Origin: Ferdinandcohnia sp047246645
GTDB taxonomy: Bacteria > Bacillota > Bacilli > Bacillales > Bacillaceae_L
Assembly: GCF_047246645.1 (NCBI RefSeq)
Contig: NZ_JBFOKR010000011.1
Location: forward strand, 1-64,000
Direction: 5' to 3'
DNA length: 64,000 nt
Of this stretch, positions 16,995 through 25,297 are shown one piece after another. Below the pieces are notes generated by a model. The model was not told where the DNA came from. It did not search any database and saw only the letters and a list, made by a program, of their open reading frames with translations. The translations under genes were made by a program, and so were the position numbers. Positions within the stretch are counted from its first letter, which is position 1; each line of letters starts with the position of its first letter.

Positions 16995-17525
16995 ATGAAA
17001 AATTCAGAAGCATTTGAGAGCTTAACTAATGAGTTGCTCATTGAAAAACTGATAGACGAATATAGCGATATGGTAAAACGTCTTTCTTATACTTATGTGA
17101 AGGATTGGCAAGTAGCAGAGGATATTACGCAGGAGGTTTTTATAGCTTGTTATAAGAGTCTGGGTCATTTTAGGAAGGACTGTAGTTATAAAAACTGGAT
17201 ATACAAAATTAACATTAATAAATGCAAGGATTTCCTTAAAGGAAAATGGCTTGTGCCGAAAGAGTTCCTTGAGAAATTATTTTTAAACGAAAACCAAAAA
17301 AGTTTGTCTACCGAAGAAAGAGTTATGCTCATCAATGAGGAACGAATCTTATCACAAAATGTGCTTAGCCTACCAGTTAGGTATCGTGAAATTATTATCC
17401 TATATTATTATGAAGACATGAAAATGAAGGAAATCTCAGATTTAACTGGTTTACATATTGCAACTATAAAAACAAGATTGAGCCGTGCAAAGAAAATCCT
17501 GCGTAAGATTTATGAAGGGGTGTGA
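16995..17525 (+). CDS. ECF sigma factor
   Basis: A 176-residue sigma-70 family factor with only regions 2 and 4. Region 2 spans about residues 15-85 with AEDITQEVFIACYKSL; region 4 spans about 120-172 with LPVRYREIIILYYYEDMKM and the recognition helix in ISDLTGLHIATIKTRLSRAK. It is expressed from an ECF-type promoter that it probably recognises itself. The next gene, four bases on, encodes a single-span membrane protein expected to be the anti-sigma factor, and two permease-like genes follow. It resembles the SigM/SigV/YlaC group, but the inducing signal is unknown. Confidence 0.9.
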   Translation: MKNSEAFESLTNELLIEKLIDEYSDMVKRLSYTYVKDWQVAEDITQEVFIACYKSLGHFRKDCSYKNWIYKININKCKDFLKGKWLVPKEFLEKLFLNENQKSLSTEERVMLINEERILSQNVLSLPVRYREIIILYYYEDMKMKEISDLTGLHIATIKTRLSRAKKILRKIYEGV

Positions 17526-17529
17526 CAAA

Positions 17530-18162
17530 ATGGAGCTAGATAAAAAACTGAAACACCTCCATAAGAGTATGGATCAGTCCGTGTTTAAAAATCACGCTTC
17601 AACCGTTTCAGATAAGGAAAGGTTAAAGAATATCGTACTTTACTCTTCTACTACCGATACCAGAAAAGACCGCTATTATAGATTTACAATGGTTTCTCTT
17701 ACATTAGGTGTCACTTGTATATTCTTACTTGTAATGAGTCTCTACCTTTCTACTAAAATTGAGAATCTTGAAAAGAAAGTATCCGATGTGGTTCAGGCTG
17801 ACCATGATAAGAAGATTATGTTGGATTTTAAGATTAAGAGCGGCGGTGGTACCTACTTACCTGACTTGAATATTAGTAATTATGCAGAGGGGATGGTGGG
17901 AAGTGACAAATATACCATTTATGCTGGTTCTTCAAAAGAAGCTCATGAGACTGGGTTGCTTTACTTAGTAATTAATAGAGGAGAAGGATATACCACCTCA
18001 ATTAGATATAATTTTGGAATGGACGGTCCCTTAAAGATTTCGTCGATTAAAGATCAAGAATTGGTTTTACATGTGGATGATGGATATGTTATTTATTTCG
18101 ATATTTTAAATCGTACTGTTTTATATGGAGAAGAGCGATTAGGAAATTTACTGAATAGATAG
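17530..18162 (+). CDS. Probable membrane anti-sigma factor
   Basis: A 210-residue protein starting at 17530 behind GAAGGGG. A polar N-terminus of about 50 residues lies inside the cell, one membrane segment follows at about 52-73 (LTLGVTCIFLLVMSLYLS), then a short coiled segment (KIENLEKKVSD) and an extracellular domain of about 120 residues. This layout and its place four bases after the sigma gene suggest that it holds the ECF factor inactive until a signal is sensed outside. No zinc-binding HxxxCxxC anti-sigma motif is present, so the binding mode would differ from the ZAS class. Assigned by context. Confidence 0.6.
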   Translation: MELDKKLKHLHKSMDQSVFKNHASTVSDKERLKNIVLYSSTTDTRKDRYYRFTMVSLTLGVTCIFLLVMSLYLSTKIENLEKKVSDVVQADHDKKIMLDFKIKSGGGTYLPDLNISNYAEGMVGSDKYTIYAGSSKEAHETGLLYLVINRGEGYTTSIRYNFGMDGPLKISSIKDQELVLHVDDGYVIYFDILNRTVLYGEERLGNLLNR

Positions 18163-18186
18163 AGGACATAGAGAAGGGGGGCTTTT

Positions 18187-19860
18187 ATGAAATTAGCATT
18201 AAAGGTTGGAAGGTTACTTTTGGTTAATTTTCTGGTTGTGATTGGATTAATTTTAGTGACCATGATACCTAGAGAGACAAATCAGGTAGAGCTAAATGAG
18301 TTTAATGTAAAATATATTTTTTCAATTCAGGCGTATTTTACGAATTTCCTTGACTATGTGAAGGAGCGATTTGAGACCCTTAATTTAGGAGAGACTTGGG
18401 ATCATACGTCAGTTTTTCAAGAAACTATTTTCTACTTTTCAAATAGTCTTCAATTAATGGGTGTTTCCTTACTTTTAGCATTTGTCATAGGTATTGTGTT
18501 GAGTTTTCTAGCACCTAAGACTAAAATGCCAAGTTGGTTGAAGGTACCTAATTTTCTACTTATGATACCGCTGGTTTATTCAATTTCTCTAATTGGAGCT
18601 GTGAAATCGGTATTCTTTATATCCGTGTTAATTTCTTTATATCCTTCTTTTTATATTGCTAGCCTTTTGAAAGAGAAATCAACTTTACTTAAAGAAAAAG
18701 TCAGTTTTATATTTACCAATTTATCTAAAGTAATTTTACTGTTACTCTCAAATCTAGTTCTTGTTGAATGGCTAACAGAATTTACGGGTGCTGGATATAA
18801 GCTTGTTACCTTAATAGACTTTAGCGCGGAGCCTTTTACAAGAGCCAACCGTAGCTATGAATATGAGCTTGTAATAAGTTTATTACTTTGTTTTATTTTT
18901 ATGGTGTTACTCGCGCAATGGATTGAGTTTCTAGTGAAAAAGTATGTAAAAGAGATTGAGACACACTGGGGTTGGTATGTGTTTTCTCATTCTTTAATCA
19001 TCCTTGGTACTGTCATTCTAATCTTGATTCCACGCGGTGCAACTCAAGACTATACAGATATCGTGTATATTTTTTCCATGGATACATATAAAGACAACAT
19101 TACGCAGCTAGTTAATGGAATCATACAAGATCAAACATTAGGAAAAACTAAATCTGGCTTCATTGTTGAAGAGGAGATCGCCAACTATTTCCCACGGAGT
19201 TTAAAGATTATTCTTTTTGCCTTCATTATTAGTATTGTAATAGGAATTGCAAAGGGTATTTTTGACTTTACATATCAAAACAGGTGGTTTTCGTTTATTG
19301 GTAGAGGAACGACATGGCTAACGTCTTCCTTTCCTGACTTCTTTTTAATTATTCTATTGCAGTGGTTTGTATTAGTAAACTTTCAATCTATTGATATTAT
19401 GGGATATGAAGAATGGTATAACTTTATCATTCCTTCATTATTGATCTCGATTCATCCGATTATGTATGTAGCAACAATTACACGAGGCTCATTTATCGAT
19501 GAGAATGGTGAGCAGTATGTATTAGTTGCTTATTCAAAGGGGTTAACCAAAAATAAGGTTATCATCAGGCATATTTTTAAAAATGCAATTCCAGCTATCT
19601 GTAACCATTTACCTTCCGTTATCCTGTATATAATGTCAAACTTGTTAATCATTGAATGGTTATTAGATTATAAAGGTGCCGCATATCGCTTATTCAAAGC
19701 TATCGAATTTAGTAAGTCGATTCCATTACAGGGGGGGCTTGCAACCGAAGAGGCGCCACTCATATTTGGTATTTTGCTCTGTTTTATGATTCCATTAGTT
19801 CTTGCGCAAGTGATAAGTGTAGTGACCAAATATAAATTTAACAAGGTGGGGAGGGAATAG
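18187..19860 (+). CDS. Duplicated DppB-like permease-type membrane protein
   Basis: A 557-residue membrane protein made of two related halves, each like the DppB/OppB subunit of peptide ABC importers. Each half has an N-terminal membrane segment, an extracellular loop ending in NLGETW or TLGKTK, and a core of about five segments. The second half keeps an EAA-type loop (AYSKGLTKNKVIIRHIFKNA); the matching loop in the first half is degenerate. It lies 24 nt after the presumed anti-sigma gene. No ATPase or solute-binding protein gene is adjacent, so it may borrow another ATPase or work without transport. Confidence 0.75.
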   Translation: MKLALKVGRLLLVNFLVVIGLILVTMIPRETNQVELNEFNVKYIFSIQAYFTNFLDYVKERFETLNLGETWDHTSVFQETIFYFSNSLQLMGVSLLLAFVIGIVLSFLAPKTKMPSWLKVPNFLLMIPLVYSISLIGAVKSVFFISVLISLYPSFYIASLLKEKSTLLKEKVSFIFTNLSKVILLLLSNLVLVEWLTEFTGAGYKLVTLIDFSAEPFTRANRSYEYELVISLLLCFIFMVLLAQWIEFLVKKYVKEIETHWGWYVFSHSLIILGTVILILIPRGATQDYTDIVYIFSMDTYKDNITQLVNGIIQDQTLGKTKSGFIVEEEIANYFPRSLKIILFAFIISIVIGIAKGIFDFTYQNRWFSFIGRGTTWLTSSFPDFFLIILLQWFVLVNFQSIDIMGYEEWYNFIIPSLLISIHPIMYVATITRGSFIDENGEQYVLVAYSKGLTKNKVIIRHIFKNAIPAICNHLPSVILYIMSNLLIIEWLLDYKGAAYRLFKAIEFSKSIPLQGGLATEEAPLIFGILLCFMIPLVLAQVISVVTKYKFNKVGRE

Positions 19861-19861
19861 C

Positions 19862-20758
19862 GTGAAGAAAAATGCTTTATTATGGGTTGGAATCGGAATG
19901 TTTCTTGTGTTAGTTGCAGCAATGATTGCTTCGCCATTTATTATAGGTGAAGGGGAAGTTGAGCCTGAACGTGTGAGGTTTTATGATGACGGATCTATGG
20001 CAAGAGCACCTTTTCCACCTTTTAAGGAAGATGTACTTGGTACTGATCATGAAGGTAGAGGTATCTTAGCCTTGTTAGTGGTTGGTACGAAGGATACTCT
20101 ACTTATTATCTTTTCGATTACGTTGCTTCGATATGTCATCTCGATTCCATTGGCATTACTTGGCTCCGAGAAAAAGGGTGCGTCACATTGGATTATAACG
20201 ATGCTGCATTCTTTCTTTTCTGCTATTCCGACATTAATTGCTGCTATTTTATTTATTAATCTACCATTTTTAATTTTTTCGCAAACGAGAAATATCTGGG
20301 CCGTACTCATATTGGCATTTATAGAAGTAGATAGAACGAGCCATCTCTTTCAACAACAAGCACATGATATATCGCAAAAAGAATTTATTCGAGTTGCAAT
20401 TGTACAAGGAAATAGCCCAATTGGACTTATCTTTAGACACTATATCCCATATATGCTACCGAATATAATAAGTAACTTTTTTATGGACCTTGGCAGGGTA
20501 ACCGTATTAATCGGCCAACTTGGTTTATTCAGCATTTTTGTGACTCAAAAATTTGTAGAATTGGGTCATGGATTTGGCGAACTGCAAAATACAAGTCTAA
20601 ATTGGGCAACTCTACTTGGGGAAACAAGATATGCACTCATGTCAGCACCATGGGTCCCGATTTTTCCCGCACTGGCGCTGTTTTATACGATGCTCACCTT
20701 TAATATTATTGGAGAAGGTCTCCGTAGAACATTTAGTAAGAAGGCGGAATACTTGTAG
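19862..20758 (+). CDS. DppC-like permease-type membrane protein
   Basis: A 298-residue protein with GTG start one base after the preceding stop codon, so translation is probably coupled. It has the DppC features: one N-terminal membrane span, the family motif LGTDHEGRGI, a five-segment core and the EAA loop around FIRVAIVQGNSPIGLIFRH. In known dipeptide importers DppB and DppC form the channel, with DppD/DppF as ATPases and DppA as receptor; none is present here. The operon ends with a terminator. Role inferred: part of an envelope-stress output of the ECF sigma factor. Confidence 0.75.
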   Translation: MKKNALLWVGIGMFLVLVAAMIASPFIIGEGEVEPERVRFYDDGSMARAPFPPFKEDVLGTDHEGRGILALLVVGTKDTLLIIFSITLLRYVISIPLALLGSEKKGASHWIITMLHSFFSAIPTLIAAILFINLPFLIFSQTRNIWAVLILAFIEVDRTSHLFQQQAHDISQKEFIRVAIVQGNSPIGLIFRHYIPYMLPNIISNFFMDLGRVTVLIGQLGLFSIFVTQKFVELGHGFGELQNTSLNWATLLGETRYALMSAPWVPIFPALALFYTMLTFNIIGEGLRRTFSKKAEYL

Positions 20759-20767
20759 ATTGAATTT

Positions 20768-20800
20768 GCAACTAATCCTATTTGGGGTGGTTGCTTTTTT
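20768..20800 (+). terminator. Terminator of the ECF operon
   Basis: GCAAC/GTTGC stem followed by six T residues. Confidence 0.65.
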
Positions 20801-20820
20801 GTGTTCATTCTTAAATAGTG

Positions 20821-20860
20821 TTAACGTGCATAGAAACCTATTAACGAGCATAGAACCCTA
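20821..20860. repeat. Two 20-bp tandem units
   Basis: TTAACGTGCATAGAAACCTA is followed at once by a second copy with two mismatches (TTAACGAGCATAGAACCCTA). Function unknown. Confidence 0.75.
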
Positions 20861-20866
20861 CACTAA

Positions 20867-20891
20867 AACCCTTACGATAAACGTAAGGGTT
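20867..20891. terminator. Hairpin between convergent genes, probable terminator
   Basis: Perfect AACCCTTACG/CGTAAGGGTT stem with a five-base loop; short T runs on either strand. It most likely ends the MhqO-like gene on the minus strand. Confidence 0.6.
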
Positions 20892-20900
20892 CTAGTTACA

Positions 20901-21869
20901 TTAAGATATATCCAATGGTCTAAGGTTTGCTTCAATTTCCTGTCGTTTTGGTTCAAGAAACGGTGGGAGAGCAAGTGTTTCTCCTAGCGTCTCTAAGGGT
21001 TCATCCACATCAAATCCTGGTGTGTCTGTTGAAAGCTCAAACAGAATTCCGTTTGGTTCTCTAAAATACAGAGCCTTAAAGTAAAAACGATCTACTTTTC
21101 CTGAATTAGGTAGTCGGGTTGCTCTAATTTTTGTAAACCACTGTTCATACTCTTTCGCATTTGGTATGCGGAACGCGACATGATGGACTCCTCCACGTCC
21201 TAAGCGCTCCTTTGGCAAATCTGGACGAATTTCAATATGAACCTCTGCACCTGGACCACCTTCTCCAGTTGCATAAACACTAATATCAGGAAAATCGCCT
21301 GCTAGAGAAGGATAGGAGGTAACATAGCGGAAGCCCATGACCTCTGTTAAAATTCGAACAGTAGGTGCTGCGTCAGAAACAGTAAGTGTGACTGGGCCTA
21401 AACCAATAATTGCGTGCTCTGATGGAATACCTTCAACACCCCAAGGTTCTCCGGCAGATACTCCCTTTTCTCCGTTATCAGCCACTAAAATAACTTTAGT
21501 TCCCTCATAATCTTGAAAGGCTAGTGTTTCTCTATCTGCTCGTTTTGTTATATCATCGGTTTCAATACCAAATTCCAACAATCTCATTTTCCAAAAATGC
21601 AAAGAATCTGTATTTTTCACTCGTAAAGAAGTCGAAGAAATACTTGAAACACCAGGATGAGTTCTACCTAGTCCGGGGATGTCAAAGAAAGTAATTTCTG
21701 TTCCTGGATTCCCTTTCGCATCTCCATAAAATAAATGATAGGATTGGGTGTTATCTTGATTAACGGTTTTCTTAATTAGGCGCATCCCTAAAACCTTTGT
21801 GTAAAACTCAAAGTTTCTTTCAGCTTTTCCAGTTAAAATGGACACGTGGTGTAATCCTAAAAGCTGCAT
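20901..21869 (-). CDS. mhqO: MhqO-like ring-cleaving dioxygenase (VOC family)
   Basis: A 322-residue protein with two paired glyoxalase/VOC modules. The start at 21869 has AGGGAG seven bases before it, and the N-terminus LLGLHHVSILTGK is typical of the MhqO/MhqA/MhqE group. Metal ligands are visible as His in GLHHVS, His in GGVHHVAFR and Glu in GILFELSTDTPGF. B. subtilis homologues are hydroquinone-type dioxygenases induced by quinones and released from MhqR repression. The perfect MhqR-type palindrome in its promoter supports quinone-stress control. The physiological substrate is inferred. Confidence 0.88.
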   Translation of the reverse strand: MQLLGLHHVSILTGKAERNFEFYTKVLGMRLIKKTVNQDNTQSYHLFYGDAKGNPGTEITFFDIPGLGRTHPGVSSISSTSLRVKNTDSLHFWKMRLLEFGIETDDITKRADRETLAFQDYEGTKVILVADNGEKGVSAGEPWGVEGIPSEHAIIGLGPVTLTVSDAAPTVRILTEVMGFRYVTSYPSLAGDFPDISVYATGEGGPGAEVHIEIRPDLPKERLGRGGVHHVAFRIPNAKEYEQWFTKIRATRLPNSGKVDRFYFKALYFREPNGILFELSTDTPGFDVDEPLETLGETLALPPFLEPKRQEIEANLRPLDIS

Positions 21870-21890
21870 ACTACCACTCCCTCTATATAA

Positions 21891-21914
21891 AATTATCTTG
21901 AATTCAAGATAATT
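21891..21914 (-). promoter_or_regulatory. Predicted MhqR operator, perfect palindrome
   Basis: A 24-bp perfect palindrome centred at 21902/21903, with core ATCTTGAATTCAAGAT, 22 bp upstream of the MhqO-like start codon. It fits the MhqR site of B. subtilis and pairs with the imperfect copy at 13971. No mhqR gene is in the window. Confidence 0.82.
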
Positions 21915-21941
21915 ATACCATACTAACACAATTTAGCCATG

Positions 21942-21967
21942 GGAAAAGACCAAGGCAAAGCCTTGGC
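21942..21967 (-). terminator. Terminator of the small 48-residue gene
   Basis: CCAAGGC/GCCTTGG with a three-base loop. On the minus strand the stem is followed by TCTTTT. Confidence 0.75.
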
Positions 21968-21970
21968 CAA

Positions 21971-22117
21971 TTAATCATCTTTTTTTAGGACATTCTGTTT
22001 TTCAGCTTTTACTTCTGTATATGAAGCAAACTCTACAAGCTCTTCACTAATTCTATTGCCTTTTTTTACATTGTTATTACGTTGAGCATTTGCATTTCCT
22101 CGTTTTGTTCTACCCAC
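21971..22117 (-). CDS. Small basic 48-residue protein, possibly spore-associated
   Basis: A short gene with a GTG start and GGAG eight bases upstream, ended by a clear terminator. The product begins MGRTKRGNANAQRNNN and ends in a charged helical part (ISEELVEFASYTEVKAE). Composition (small, no Cys, Asn/Lys/Arg-rich N-terminus) is like that of minor acid-soluble spore proteins, but I recognise no named family. The regular start and stop signals and low-complexity-free C-terminus argue for a real gene. Function unknown. Confidence 0.6.
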   Translation of the reverse strand: MGRTKRGNANAQRNNNVKKGNRISEELVEFASYTEVKAEKQNVLKKDD

Positions 22118-22313
22118 ATCCTCATCTCCATTCTTAATAGTCATAATGGAAGTAGCTTAACATTTGGTAGTATGGGTAATTTAAGTTGAATTATGTACTA
22201 ACATTGTGTATGGTCTGTGTCTAAGTAGCAATGCGTATATCAGTTTTTTTACAGCAAGCAGGAAATTCGTTGTTCCTTAGAGAAAGGTTTAAGGTAGTTT
22301 GATCAAGTAAGGG

Positions 22314-23531
22314 GTGTTTGCTATTTCAGATGCAAAATCATTAACGATTCTAACGATTTCTCGGGTTGGAATGTTTGTTTTTTTAAGTATTGTTTATTAT
22401 TTAGATTCATCGTTAGTTTGGGAGAAGGTACTTACCGTTTTCTTATTAACTTTATTGGTTTCAAATCACTTCCTGATGCATACGGAGTTTGGTAAAAAAC
22501 ATGTTGCTGTTTTATTCTTGTTTGATATGTTGTTTTGTTCCATTTTTGGTTTTATATTTGGAGCGCAGGATTCTTTGTATTTAATATTTTTTGGAATTCT
22601 TGCTGTTACATTATTCATTATTATAGATAATAAATCGATTTTAAAAAGGTATATCTTCCTTTTTTTCGCTTTATGGATTGCTATCATGTTAGTCAGCTAT
22701 CTCAGAACTGGTGTTGTACATTTTGGGAGTAATATTATTAGTTTTTCATTTGTTGTCTTCGGTGCAATAGTAGGACAACTCATACGTAAATTAATGGATA
22801 CGAAAGAAATCGTTGAAAAGCAATATAGAGAATTAGAGGAATCTCATGTAGCCTTAAAAGAAGCAAATTTACAGCTAAAGACATATTCAAACCAGGTTGA
22901 GGAATTAACTACAATACGTGAAAGAAATAGAATTGCTCGGGAGATACATGATACTGTTGGGCATAAAATGACAGCCTTGCTTATACAAATTCAGCTTGCA
23001 CAAGAAATTATGAAAGTGAATCAAGAAAAAAGTGTACAGACATTACAAAACTGTGATCAACTTGCAAGAGAAGCATTACAGGAAGTACGCTTATCCGTTC
23101 GTGCTATTCATGAAGATGAAGGAGAAAACAGGAATCTGGTCGAGGTTGTTAAGAAAATGCTGCATGACTTTTCAACTATGACAAGCCTTGAAACAGAACT
23201 TGAACTTCAAGGTGATTTATCACATATACCAACGTCCATTCAACCTGCCATTACAAGAATAATTCAAGAATCTCTTACCAATTCCAAAAAACACGGACAA
23301 GCAACAGATTGTAAGGTTAGGATACATAGTTCAATTGAATCGATTATCGTTGAAATTTCGGACAATGGAATGGGGTCCAAACAGATTTTACCGGGATTCG
23401 GTTTAGTCAATATGAGGGAAAGAGTTCAAGAACACGGAGGACAATTGAAATATTTTAGTGAAAAGGACAGTGGATTTACAATCAGAGTAGAGTTTCCACT
23501 TATTCAATTAAAATGGAGTTCAGGAGTGTAG
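22314..23531 (+). CDS. lnrJ: Sensor histidine kinase, LnrJ-like (NarL-type system)
   Basis: A membrane histidine kinase of the HisKA_3 class, about 405 residues. About six membrane segments fill residues 1-155, a coiled-coil linker follows (about 165-200), then the phospho-acceptor His in REIHDTVGHKM and an ATPase domain with DNGMG and GFGLVNMRERV. The GTG start at 22314 is the best available but its ribosome site is weak, so the true start may be slightly downstream. Order with the response regulator, ATPase and two permeases matches B. subtilis lnrJKLMN (yfiJ-N), which senses and removes linearmycins and related polyenes. Confidence 0.82.
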   Translation: MFAISDAKSLTILTISRVGMFVFLSIVYYLDSSLVWEKVLTVFLLTLLVSNHFLMHTEFGKKHVAVLFLFDMLFCSIFGFIFGAQDSLYLIFFGILAVTLFIIIDNKSILKRYIFLFFALWIAIMLVSYLRTGVVHFGSNIISFSFVVFGAIVGQLIRKLMDTKEIVEKQYRELEESHVALKEANLQLKTYSNQVEELTTIRERNRIAREIHDTVGHKMTALLIQIQLAQEIMKVNQEKSVQTLQNCDQLAREALQEVRLSVRAIHEDEGENRNLVEVVKKMLHDFSTMTSLETELELQGDLSHIPTSIQPAITRIIQESLTNSKKHGQATDCKVRIHSSIESIIVEISDNGMGSKQILPGFGLVNMRERVQEHGGQLKYFSEKDSGFTIRVEFPLIQLKWSSGV

Positions 23532-23532
23532 A

Positions 23533-24219
23533 ATGATGATAAAAGTAATGGTTGTGGATGACCAAGAGTTAATGAGGGACGGACTGGCAACAATTCTTAA
23601 CCTGCGTCCCGAGATAGAAGTGGTTGAAACGGCCGGTAACGGTCAAGAGGCATTTGAAAAAGCACAACTTGTAAAACCAGATATCGTATTAATGGATATA
23701 CGAATGCCAGTTGTAAATGGTGTGGAGGGAACAAAGCTCATAACAAAGGCACTGCCAGATATAAAAGTGTTAATGCTGACTACTTTTAAAGATAGTGATT
23801 TAATTTTTGAAGCACTAGATGAGGGAGCAAGTGGATATTTACTAAAGGATATGCATACCCAAACAATAGTACAAGCAATTATGACAGTGCATTCAGGCGG
23901 GATGGTTCTTCCAAAAGAACTCACTTCTCAGGTACTGAAGGAGATAAGACATACTAAGGTTCTTGAACAGGGGAAAGAAGAAGCACAGGTACCAGAAGAT
24001 GTTGAAAAAATACTCAAGGAATTAACAGAACGTGAATACGAAGTCCTTACTCATCTTGGGTACGGCTATAATAATAAGGAAATCTCGGAAAAGCTTTTTA
24101 TAACTGAAGGGACAGTGAAGAATCATGTCTCAAATATTATTAGTAAACTACAGCTAAGGGATCGAACACAGGCAGCAATTTTTTCGGTCCGCTATGGCAT
24201 ATCAACTTTCGATACATGA
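23533..24219 (+). CDS. lnrK: Response regulator, LnrK-like (NarL family)
   Basis: A 228-residue two-domain regulator. The receiver holds Asp9, Asp10 and the phospho-acceptor Asp55 in VLMDIRMP, with Lys in YLLKDMHT. The C-terminal LuxR-type helix-turn-helix is NNKEISEKLFITEGTVKNHV. Its start is one base after the kinase stop, so the pair is translationally coupled. In B. subtilis LnrK activates the transporter genes that follow. Here a terminator and a 95-bp gap separate it from the transporter, leaving room for a LnrK-dependent promoter, which I did not identify. Confidence 0.9.
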   Translation: MMIKVMVVDDQELMRDGLATILNLRPEIEVVETAGNGQEAFEKAQLVKPDIVLMDIRMPVVNGVEGTKLITKALPDIKVLMLTTFKDSDLIFEALDEGASGYLLKDMHTQTIVQAIMTVHSGGMVLPKELTSQVLKEIRHTKVLEQGKEEAQVPEDVEKILKELTEREYEVLTHLGYGYNNKEISEKLFITEGTVKNHVSNIISKLQLRDRTQAAIFSVRYGISTFDT

Positions 24220-24240
24220 CTTTTGGCATATAGAAATAAA

Positions 24241-24267
24241 AAGGCGACTGTAAAAGTCGTCTTTTTT
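24241..24267 (+). terminator. Terminator between two-component and transporter genes
   Basis: AAGGCGACT/AGTCGTCTT stem followed by T residues. Confidence 0.82.
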
Positions 24268-24362
24268 CATGGCATAAATCTATCGCTAGAGAGATGGAGT
24301 TATTTTCCAGTCGTACTACAATGAAGCTAGATAAGAACAATAAGTGAAATGGAGTGAGCAGA

Positions 24363-25286
24363 ATGTTAGCTGTTGAAAATATAAAAAAATCGTACGGAAA
24401 AAAAGAAGTGATTCATGGTATTACCTTTTCTGTGAAAAAAGGAGAGTCTTTCGGGTTACTTGGACCAAATGGTGCTGGGAAATCTACTACCATTTCAATG
24501 ATTAGCGGCTTACAATCAATTGACTCAGGTGACATTACGATAAATGGTGTGTCCGTAAAAAAAGAACCGATGAAAAGCAAAAAATTAATTGGTGTAGTTC
24601 CACAAGACATAGCTTTGTATCCAACGATTTCTGCAATGGAGAACTTAGTGTTTTGGGGAAAGATGTACGGATTATCTGGAAAACACGCAAAACAAAAAGC
24701 GAAGGAAGTACTTGAGATAGTTGGCTTAACTGACCGTGCCAAAGATAAAGTAGGAACCTTTTCAGGGGGAATGAAAAGAAGAGTCAATATTGGCGCTGCA
24801 CTCATGCATAATCCAGAGCTATTAATTATGGATGAACCTACGGTAGGTATTGACCCACAATCACGAAACCACATTTTAGAAACTGTTAAAATGCTTAACA
24901 AACAAGGAATGACCGTGATTTACACAAGTCACTATATGGAAGAGGTCGATTTTTTATGTGAACGAATAGGGATTGTGGATGGAGGGAATGTGATTGCAAC
25001 AGGAACAAAAAAAGACCTCTGTGACCGATTAGCGGGAGGCTCTATTCAACGAATAAGGGTAGATCAAATAAAAGAGCAGTTTCTTAGAAAATTAAGGACT
25101 ATAGAGGATATTGGCGAGGTAATAGTTAATGAAGATGTCATTGAAATAGTGGGAGCGGAACAATCATTGTCACACATCATTCAAGTAGCGGATAAAGAAA
25201 ATACGAAGGTCCTCTCAATAGAGGTACAAGAACCAAACCTGGAGTCGTTATTCCTACAATTAACTGGTAGAAAATTAAGGGATTAG
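24363..25286 (+). CDS. lnrL: ABC exporter ATPase, LnrL-like
   Basis: A 307-residue ATPase of the drug-exporter (DrrA/CcmA) type, starting at 24363 behind GGAGTG. Walker A GPNGAGKST, signature FSGGMKRRVN, Walker B LLIMDEPTVGID and the switch His in YTSHYMEE are intact. The C-terminal extension of about 80 residues ends in EPNLESLFLQLTGR, typical of this class. It forms an operon with two ABC-2 permeases. By gene order and sizes it matches LnrL (YfiL), the ATPase for linearmycin resistance; the true substrate here is untested. Confidence 0.85.
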   Translation: MLAVENIKKSYGKKEVIHGITFSVKKGESFGLLGPNGAGKSTTISMISGLQSIDSGDITINGVSVKKEPMKSKKLIGVVPQDIALYPTISAMENLVFWGKMYGLSGKHAKQKAKEVLEIVGLTDRAKDKVGTFSGGMKRRVNIGAALMHNPELLIMDEPTVGIDPQSRNHILETVKMLNKQGMTVIYTSHYMEEVDFLCERIGIVDGGNVIATGTKKDLCDRLAGGSIQRIRVDQIKEQFLRKLRTIEDIGEVIVNEDVIEIVGAEQSLSHIIQVADKENTKVLSIEVQEPNLESLFLQLTGRKLRD

Positions 25287-25297
25287 AGGTGTAGACT

